Source: Bacteroidota bacterium | GTDB taxonomy: Bacteria > Bacteroidota > Ignavibacteria > UBA10030 > UBA6906 | NCBI GenBank assembly: GCA_030835135.1 | Contig: JAUQWO010000013.1 | Span: 29,694 to 93,693 of the forward strand | Direction of reading: 5' to 3' | DNA: 64,000 bases | Shown here: positions 58,793 to 64,000 of the stretch, one piece after another | How the letters are laid out: each line of letters opens with the position of its first letter | Position numbering within the stretch: the stretch's first letter is position 1 | The notes under the pieces: model-generated | What the model saw: the letters and a program-made list of their open reading frames with translations, nothing else | Told to the model about the DNA's origin: nothing | The model's database searches: none | Program-made: the position numbers and the translations under genes

Positions 58793-59401
58793 TCACAGAC
58801 GGGCAAAATTCCGTGCATCGCTCCCCCACGCCGGCGCTTCCTCGATCGCGGGAAGAACATCCTCCGGCCCTGCCACAACACTCCACATGCTGCGGTGCCG
58901 ATCGTCCATGAAGTTCTCCGTTATCGCCCGTTCGAAGAACGCGAGCAACGGATCATAGAATCCGGCTGTATTCACGAGGATGATCGGTCCGGTATACATA
59001 CCCAGCCGCTTGAGCGTGATGACCTCGGCAAGCTCCTCGAGCGTACCCGAACCACCGGGGAGGGCGACCACCGCATCAGCATTCTCGAACATGAGCCGCT
59101 TCCGTTCGTGCATCGTCTCGACCACGAGGAGCTCGGAGAGTCCGGCATGCCCCCATTCGATCTCCTTCATGAAGCGCGGAATGACGCCCAGAACGGACCC
59201 GCCTTCGGCGAGCGCGCCATCGGCAACGGCTCCCATCAGCCCCGTGGATCCGCCCCCGTACACGAGTCCGATCCCATGGCGCGCAAGGATCCTGCCGAGC
59301 GTGTCTGCCGTCGCAAGAAACTGCGGCGCAGCCTTGCGGCTCGATGCGCAATACACACAGATGCGGCGGACATGGTACGGCGGGTTCGGACTATCGGTCA
59401 T
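58793..59401 (-). CDS. LOG family protein (cytokinin riboside monophosphate phosphoribohydrolase-like)
   Basis: The protein has 202 residues from the ATG at 59401. It has the LOG motifs GLVYGGGSTGLMGAVADGAL and PGGSGTLEEL, plus MHERKRLMFENADAVVALPGG. The family cleaves nucleoside 5'-monophosphates at the N-glycosidic bond; bacterial members may act on AMP or other nucleotides. It is a short cytoplasmic Rossmann-fold protein. No neighbour explains its role. Confidence 0.9.
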   Translation of the reverse strand: MTDSPNPPYHVRRICVYCASSRKAAPQFLATADTLGRILARHGIGLVYGGGSTGLMGAVADGALAEGGSVLGVIPRFMKEIEWGHAGLSELLVVETMHERKRLMFENADAVVALPGGSGTLEELAEVITLKRLGMYTGPIILVNTAGFYDPLLAFFERAITENFMDDRHRSMWSVVAGPEDVLPAIEEAPAWGSDARNFARL

Positions 59402-59721
59402 GGCATGGACTCCCCTGTTCGTGCAGATGAGATCCTCGAGCCGTCGCCTGCGCGGCAGTTCCAATGGTCATAGCATCGATCACCGTGCGCCGTGCAATGA
59501 ACGAAGCGATACCGGCCGGTGCGGCGACCACAGGCGGGCTATGCGTGAAGGAGTATGATCGACGGAGTAGCCGGGGGTGGAGCGCTCCGGTCCATGAGAG
59601 GGATCACGGACAGGAACCCCGGAATGAAGGTGGATCGTGTCAGAACAACGGCGCGACGGAGGTGCGGATGCTGCCTCCGTCGCACGTCACACACAACGTA
59701 AGGTCCGACGAGGGAGCGGCG
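59402..59721. other. Intergenic stretch between LOG and YbjN-like genes
   Basis: About 320 bp with no supported gene. The only clear feature is the hairpin at 59653-59683. I see no promoter for the LOG gene that I would trust. Confidence 0.6.
59653..59683 (-). terminator. Hairpin after the YbjN-like gene
   Basis: GCGACGGAGG and CCTCCGTCGC are perfect 10-bp arms around an 11-base loop, 39 bp after the stop of the minus-strand gene; GCCGTTGTTCT follows on that strand. Confidence 0.5.
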
Positions 59722-60243
59722 TCAATAGTCGTCGCCCGAAACCCATTCCAGCTCGAATTCGTCAGCGGTCTTCGCGATCGCGAAGATCGTACGATACAGG
59801 GTCTCGGCATCCGTGTCGGCCGCGATCTGGGCGTTGAACAACAACGCCTTCGTATCACCGGATTCGATCAACTGGAATGCACCCAGTTTCACCCCGGCGT
59901 TCTTCTTGAGTGCAGCGATCATGACATCCGACGAGAGATCGTCGTCGGTCTGATAGCCCTTCGAATCCACCTCGCGGATCTCCATATGATGGAGCTGGTA
60001 GGTCTTCGAACGGATCGTGACCAGCTGCGTGCGGTCATCATCGAACTTGCAGATCACCTGGTAGTTGCCGGAGTTCGAAATGGTGAACTTGAAATCCTTG
60101 GCCTTCAACAGTTTCTCGATCCGTTTGTCAGGTTCCTGTCCTGATCCGCTCTTACCACCGATCTGTGCATTACCGCTCACAAACACCATGCTCATGACGA
60201 CGCAGAAGGCGGCCACCTTCAACGCTCTTGTCGCGAGTTTCAT
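59722..60243 (-). CDS. Secreted YbjN-like protein
   Basis: The protein has 173 residues from the ATG at 60243, with GGAGG ten bases upstream; an in-frame GTG nine bases earlier is too close to that site. Signal peptide to about GNAQ. The mature domain RIEKLLKAKDFKFTISNSGNYQVICKF and IRSKTYQLHHMEIREVD resembles the YbjN/type III chaperone-like fold, here in an exported protein. No catalytic residue is evident. A good promoter precedes it. Confidence 0.72.
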   Translation of the reverse strand: MKLATRALKVAAFCVVMSMVFVSGNAQIGGKSGSGQEPDKRIEKLLKAKDFKFTISNSGNYQVICKFDDDRTQLVTIRSKTYQLHHMEIREVDSKGYQTDDDLSSDVMIAALKKNAGVKLGAFQLIESGDTKALLFNAQIAADTDAETLYRTIFAIAKTADEFELEWVSGDDY

Positions 60244-60358
60244 TGTACGCACTCCTCCGCTTTGTGGTCGTTTGGGATCCGGGTCCCGTTCTCACCACGG
60301 CCTTCCTCCCACCTGCCACCATAGGCAGACTCCTGCACCGCCGCTGGATACAGTGTGG

Positions 60359-60387
60359 AGTATATCAAACTGCTCAGCCATAATCAA
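60359..60387 (-). promoter_or_regulatory. Promoter of the YbjN-like gene
   Basis: On the minus strand TTGATT-N17-TATACT, about 115 bp before the ATG at 60243. Confidence 0.55.
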
Positions 60388-60609
60388 GGCATCACAACCC
60401 GGACGGACAAATTTTCGCGGACAGATCTACGCAATAATACGTAGCCCGATCGGCTGCCGCTGCCCCCTGACGCGTTGTACCAGAACACTCGTCACCGCCA
60501 CCGTCACCCGGACGAGGAGACCGAGCACCATCACCGCCCACTGCACAACCTTCTTCGATGTGACATTCCCCCCGCCGAGATCCTCCCCCGCACCCGGACA
60601 GACACGCAC

Positions 60610-60621
60610 TGATCATGATCA
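60610..60621. promoter_or_regulatory. 12-bp perfect palindrome TGATCATGATCA
   Basis: It lies directly before the -35 box of the esterase promoter, a typical activator or repressor site position. No regulator is known. Confidence 0.35.
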
Positions 60622-60622
60622 C

Positions 60623-60651
60623 TTGCTTTTCCGATTTCCTTGCCCGATACT
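60623..60651 (+). promoter_or_regulatory. Promoter of the esterase gene
   Basis: TTGCTT-N17-GATACT, ending 49 bp before the ATG at 60701. Confidence 0.5.
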
Positions 60652-60700
60652 TGGGTTTGCGTGTGCGCTGTTCGCTCGCTTCACCCGGAGATCGTCACCG

Positions 60701-61762
60701 ATGCCACCATTCATCGCACCTGCGTTCCGGCGAACCACACGGTCCGCAACGGCTCTGATGCTCCTCGTCATGGCCCTTGCGTATGGCCTGAACGGACAGA
60801 CGACCACGCCACCGGTCCGGCTCTCGCCGCCCCCCGGTGTGGAAGTGGACAGCACCGGGATCCCCCGCGATCACTATTTCACTCTCGCCACCGCTGCCAC
60901 GAAGGTCAGGCAACAATACCCGTTCGCCACCCCCGCCCCGGCAACGGTCCCGAACGGAGTCACTCTCCATCGCGATGAGGTCTATCGGACGATCCTGAGC
61001 CGACGTCTCCACATGGATATCTGCACGCCCGCGCAACGTCCCCCGGCCGCAGCACCCGGGGTGATCCTGATCCACGGCGGTGGCTGGCGGTCGGGCGACA
61101 AGAGCATGGAACTGCCAATGGCCCTGCAGTTGGCGGCACGGGGCTACGTCGCCGCGACCGTGGAGTACCGGCTCTCACCGGAGGCACTCTACCCTGCAGC
61201 GGTGCTGGACCTCAAGGCCGCGGTGCGCTGGCTCCGCGCTCATGCGCGTGCATATGGCATGGACACGTCCCGGATCGCCGTATACGGATGCTCCTCGGGG
61301 GGACATCTTGCGTCGCTTCTGGGTGTGACGAATGGTGTGCCTGCATACGAGGAGGGTGACGACCTGCAATGGTCCAGCAGTGTCCAGGCGGTGGTGGATA
61401 TTGACGGGCCGCTGGATCTGACACATCCTGAGGAGAGCGGAAAGGATTCGATCCCCTCGATGCCGTCTTCCGCGAAACGATGGCTCGGGTCGACCTACGC
61501 AGACGCGCCGGGACTCTGGCAGCAGGCGTCACCCGCATTCCATCTCCACAAAGGGATGCCCCCGATGCTGTTCGTGAACAGCTCGCTGCCGCGCTACCAC
61601 GTCGGGCGCGATGCCGCGGTGGATACCATGACAGCATACGGCATCCACCACGAGATCCACACGATCCCCGACACCCCTCATCCGTTCTGGCTCTTCCTGC
61701 CGTGGCAGACGGACGTGATCAGGTATGTGGCGGGGTTCCTGGAACGCGTGTTCATGAGGTGA
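60701..61762 (+). CDS. Secreted alpha/beta hydrolase (esterase/lipase)
   Basis: The protein has 353 residues from the ATG at 60701 (CGGAG upstream), with a signal peptide (to about NGQ, 33). The oxyanion motif is HGGGW (125-129), the nucleophile is Ser198 in GCSSGG, and the C-terminal His is in DTPHPFWLFLP. This is the BD-FAE/carboxylesterase-like pattern, probably acting on acyl or acetyl esters outside the cytoplasm. The open frame upstream is not coding. Confidence 0.86.
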   Translation: MPPFIAPAFRRTTRSATALMLLVMALAYGLNGQTTTPPVRLSPPPGVEVDSTGIPRDHYFTLATAATKVRQQYPFATPAPATVPNGVTLHRDEVYRTILSRRLHMDICTPAQRPPAAAPGVILIHGGGWRSGDKSMELPMALQLAARGYVAATVEYRLSPEALYPAAVLDLKAAVRWLRAHARAYGMDTSRIAVYGCSSGGHLASLLGVTNGVPAYEEGDDLQWSSSVQAVVDIDGPLDLTHPEESGKDSIPSMPSSAKRWLGSTYADAPGLWQQASPAFHLHKGMPPMLFVNSSLPRYHVGRDAAVDTMTAYGIHHEIHTIPDTPHPFWLFLPWQTDVIRYVAGFLERVFMR

Positions 61763-61777
61763 ACAGCCGGTTCATCT
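61757..61777. terminator. Hairpin at the esterase stop codon
   Basis: AGGTGAAC and GTTCATCT pair (one G-U) around AGCCG; the TGA stop at 61760-61762 is in the left arm, and the convergent surface protein ends 17 bp beyond. Confidence 0.5.
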
Positions 61778-61794
61778 GCGCCCGCCGCCGCCGA

Positions 61795-64000
61795 CTATTT
61801 CATCAGCATCATCTTCTTCGTCGCCACGAAATCACCGGTCCTGATCCGGTAGAAATACATGCCCGATGCCAACCCCTGCGCGTCGAATGTCACGGCATAC
61901 GCACCGGCCTCTTGCGATTCCTGGACCAACACCCGCACCCGTTCACCCGTGAGAGCGTACACCTCCAACGTCACAGGGGATGCGTGCGGCAACGTATACC
62001 GGATCACGGTGGATGGGTTGAAGGGATTCGGATAGTTCGCCGAGAGAGAGAACGCACGTGGCGTTTCATCCGCTTCGTCCGTCTGCATCCCGTTGGCCAC
62101 GACCTTCGCCGGCAGCGCCGGTGATGCCGTATTGAAGAAGTAGTTGACCAGTCCGGTGAATGCCGGGGCAGGAGACCCGGCATTCCCCGCGAACGGCCCC
62201 ACAGAAGTGACCGTCAGGCTCTGAGCAAATGTCACTCCCTGCGTCCACGTCGTTCCATTCGCTGAGTATGAACCCGTCCATTGGTTTCCCACACGCCTCA
62301 CACGCAGGTAGAACGGTGCGCTTTGCGCAATGGTCACATCCGCCCTGACGGTGGGCGCGTCATTCACGAAGCTTGCCGAAAAATATCGCGTTGCCGTGGG
62401 GTCGCGCACGATGTCGAACCGCAGATAGGTCGTCGCGTCCTGCTGTACGAGGATCCCCTGGATCTGGTACCCCGCCGTCATTGCCGCATCAAAGCGCGCC
62501 TCGATCTCGAAGTCCGTATTGGGAGCCGCCTGCATCACGCGCGGGACCGTGATCCCGCCCGTCCACGCATCATGCTCCAACCCCGACGGTACCCCGATCA
62601 CCAGCTGCGAACCATTCTGGCTGAAGGTGGCGTCGCTCCGGGGATCGACCACGGTCCAGAGGCCCGTGTTCAGACTGGTACCATTGAAGTTGTCGGACAC
62701 GATCGCTGATGGAGGCGGGGGCGGCGCACCACCAGAGCTCTCCGGCGAACCGATGCTGATGCCCAGATCGCGGAACGATCCATCGATCGTGCTGACCGCC
62801 TCGAGCGTGTCCTCTCCGAACCCGATCGTCAGGCGCGCCGGGACCTGCGTCAGCAACCTGCCATCCGTCGCATACTGTCGCCCGAACCCGAACACGGTCA
62901 TGTTGTTCTCCATGTTCCAATACTGGTCCTCGAGATTGTCATCCTCATGATGGGCCAGGTACAGGAACCGGCGCGACGCATTGTCTCCGAAGTACACCCA
63001 TTCGGGCGACGCAATATCGCCCACGAACAGGGTATTGTCCGTCAGCCGCTGACCGGAAGAACGCACCCAGAAATCCGATCCCGGAACGTACGTGCCGCCC
63101 GGCGTCCCTTCGTATAACAGCCAGAAAGCACCGGCAACCTTCGTCACCGTCAACCGGGCGAAGCGCGGATATAACTCCCACTGCAATGCCCAGAGCCCAT
63201 CGGTCGTCTGTGACGACACCGTCGCTTTCACCGGCCCCGCCGCTGTGAGCGAACTGGTGGAGTTCGTGTACCCCGGATGAGCGAATGAGCCAAGGTTCGG
63301 GATCCCCCGGTAATCACCGGCCGAACCGCCGCCGACATGATAGTTGATCCAGTCATTCCCGTTCAGGTCTACCAGGCTGGAGAACCCTGCGCCCTGCTTA
63401 TGGTAGTAATATGTGGCGAGCTGTGTCGTAACAAGATACGATGCCTGGCCTTCATCCTGCACGTTGTCTGTTACGGTGACCCCGTTCGTGAACGACGGTG
63501 CCACGAAACTGCCGCCGGTCTCGAAATACACATGATAGTGCCGTGTCGCACCTGCCTCCGTCGTGCCGCTCATGAGCAGCACGACCATTCCCAGCGCGTT
63601 CGTCGATGCATTGTATGCTGGATCCATGTCAAACTGGAAGACCACCGCCGAGTCCAGGACGATGCCGCTTGCATTCACCTCGATCACCCGCAGCGAGTTG
63701 GTGTTCAACGCCCCGGACGTCCCGAGCGATGTGAGCATCTGGGTGAAATTCACCACCGCCTCGGCAGGCCTGTCGATGCGTGCATAGCCGGCTGCAGAGA
63801 TCGTGACCGGCACCCGATATCGCCACGCGGCATTCCACCACCCCGGAGTGGGCGGCGGTGCGCTGGTGACCGTCAGTGTGGCCGCCGTGCTCGTGGCCGG
63901 ACTCCCATACGCGTTCGATACCACACACCGGTACGTGCTCCCGTTGTCCGCCAGCACCGTCGCCGGCGTCGTGTAACTCGCCGATGTCGCCCCCGCGATG
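61795..64000 (-). CDS. Large secreted protein with Ig-like and DUF2341 domains and type IX tail (partial)
   Basis: The frame stays open through the right edge, so about 735 C-terminal residues are visible. The part nearest the edge is an Ig-like domain (TVLADNGSTYRCVVSNAYGSP). Next is a DUF2341-like domain starting WWNAAWRYRVPVTIS, then a second beta region, and a DUF1349/concanavalin-like domain (DNFNGTSLNTGLWTVVDP). The C-terminal type A sorting domain starts YPNPFNPSTVIRYTLP and ends DFVATKKMMLMK. It is likely a cell-surface or adhesin-type protein. No enzymatic motif is seen. Confidence 0.82.
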   Translation of the reverse strand, partial: IAGATSASYTTPATVLADNGSTYRCVVSNAYGSPATSTAATLTVTSAPPPTPGWWNAAWRYRVPVTISAAGYARIDRPAEAVVNFTQMLTSLGTSGALNTNSLRVIEVNASGIVLDSAVVFQFDMDPAYNASTNALGMVVLLMSGTTEAGATRHYHVYFETGGSFVAPSFTNGVTVTDNVQDEGQASYLVTTQLATYYYHKQGAGFSSLVDLNGNDWINYHVGGGSAGDYRGIPNLGSFAHPGYTNSTSSLTAAGPVKATVSSQTTDGLWALQWELYPRFARLTVTKVAGAFWLLYEGTPGGTYVPGSDFWVRSSGQRLTDNTLFVGDIASPEWVYFGDNASRRFLYLAHHEDDNLEDQYWNMENNMTVFGFGRQYATDGRLLTQVPARLTIGFGEDTLEAVSTIDGSFRDLGISIGSPESSGGAPPPPPSAIVSDNFNGTSLNTGLWTVVDPRSDATFSQNGSQLVIGVPSGLEHDAWTGGITVPRVMQAAPNTDFEIEARFDAAMTAGYQIQGILVQQDATTYLRFDIVRDPTATRYFSASFVNDAPTVRADVTIAQSAPFYLRVRRVGNQWTGSYSANGTTWTQGVTFAQSLTVTSVGPFAGNAGSPAPAFTGLVNYFFNTASPALPAKVVANGMQTDEADETPRAFSLSANYPNPFNPSTVIRYTLPHASPVTLEVYALTGERVRVLVQESQEAGAYAVTFDAQGLASGMYFYRIRTGDFVATKKMMLMK

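Larger units (their letters stand above)
60244..60700. other. Divergent intergenic region
   Basis: About 450 bp between the YbjN-like gene and the esterase gene. It contains a promoter for each gene and a palindrome (60610-60621). A 60-76-residue frame inside lacks a ribosome site and homology. Confidence 0.6.

Noticed and set aside
60392..60622. A 60-76-residue frame on the minus strand with a short hydrophobic or lipobox-like start
   Set aside because: No ribosome binding site, no homology and too short; it lies in a promoter-containing divergent spacer.
1..64000. tRNA or rRNA genes
   Set aside because: No cloverleaf-like T-arm or conserved rRNA stretch was seen on either strand; a tRNA scan would settle it.

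Overview
The window is a G+C-rich bacterial chromosome segment carrying about 50 protein genes, several of them in operons. I found no tRNA, rRNA, CRISPR array, transposase, integrase or phage gene, so it reads as ordinary core or accessory chromosome and not as an island. Several secreted proteins carry the motif YPNPFN(P/G)(S/T)T ahead of a beta-sandwich tail, the kind of C-terminal sorting domain used by type IX secretion. Together with a complete Bat aerotolerance operon, this suggests a member of the Bacteroidota/Ignavibacteriota/Chlorobiota lineage, most likely Ignavibacteria-like; that placement is inference. Many short exported proteases, dipeptidases and esterases point to a heterotroph that degrades peptides and polymers.

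Layout. 1-4006: pyruvate dehydrogenase E2 (cut by the window edge) and homodimeric E1, divergent from a lipoate ligase-like protein that could lipoylate E2. 4054-12262: an eight-gene minus-strand operon, moxR, DUF58, BatD-like, batA, batB, batC, batD, batE, mostly with overlapping or touching stop and start codons. 12645-16238: Ada DNA-repair regulator, then a CHAD protein and Ppx/GppA phosphatase pair (polyphosphate or ppGpp metabolism). 16364-21888: a drug/metabolite exporter, a lipoprotein, two tandem PAP2-like secreted proteins, a membrane protein and YchF. 21937-27624: a secreted S1/P1-like nuclease, a helical protein, the agmatine-to-putrescine pair aguB-aguA, and an M28 peptidase. 27840-31857: a group 1 [NiFe] hydrogenase operon (small subunit, large subunit, cytochrome b, maturation protease). 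The small subunit has the six-cysteine signature of oxygen-tolerant enzymes.

31905-48501: C69 dipeptidase, DUF5916 outer-membrane protein, M3 metallopeptidase, transglutaminase, YjbQ, a multihaem cytochrome with a type IX tail, a large hybrid-sensor histidine kinase, class II aldolase and a DPP-IV-like peptidase. 48502-49655 is repeat-rich non-coding DNA around one small gene: a 14-bp tandem array, a purine-rich tract and a 44-bp tandem repeat. 49656-64000: rubrerythrin, an M19 dipeptidase with an internal sorting-like domain, a zinc-finger/SpoIIE phosphatase fusion, an alpha/beta hydrolase, an sdpR-sdpI pair, DinB, a W/R-rich secreted protein, a class C beta-lactamase-like hydrolase, a LOG-family protein, a YbjN-like secreted protein, an esterase and a large surface protein cut by the window edge.

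Themes. Oxygen handling recurs (Bat operon, oxygen-tolerant hydrogenase, rubrerythrin), as does envelope/secretion biology. Several sigma-70-like promoters with 17-bp spacers are readable, for example TTGCAA-N17-TATAAT before the cytochrome gene. Several GC-rich perfect hairpins lie directly over stop codons, and one palindrome contains the stop codons of both convergent genes. These hairpins lack U-tracts, so a non-canonical termination or 3'-end signal may be used here. No single obviously novel multi-gene system was found; the most interesting items are individual architectures and non-coding repeats.
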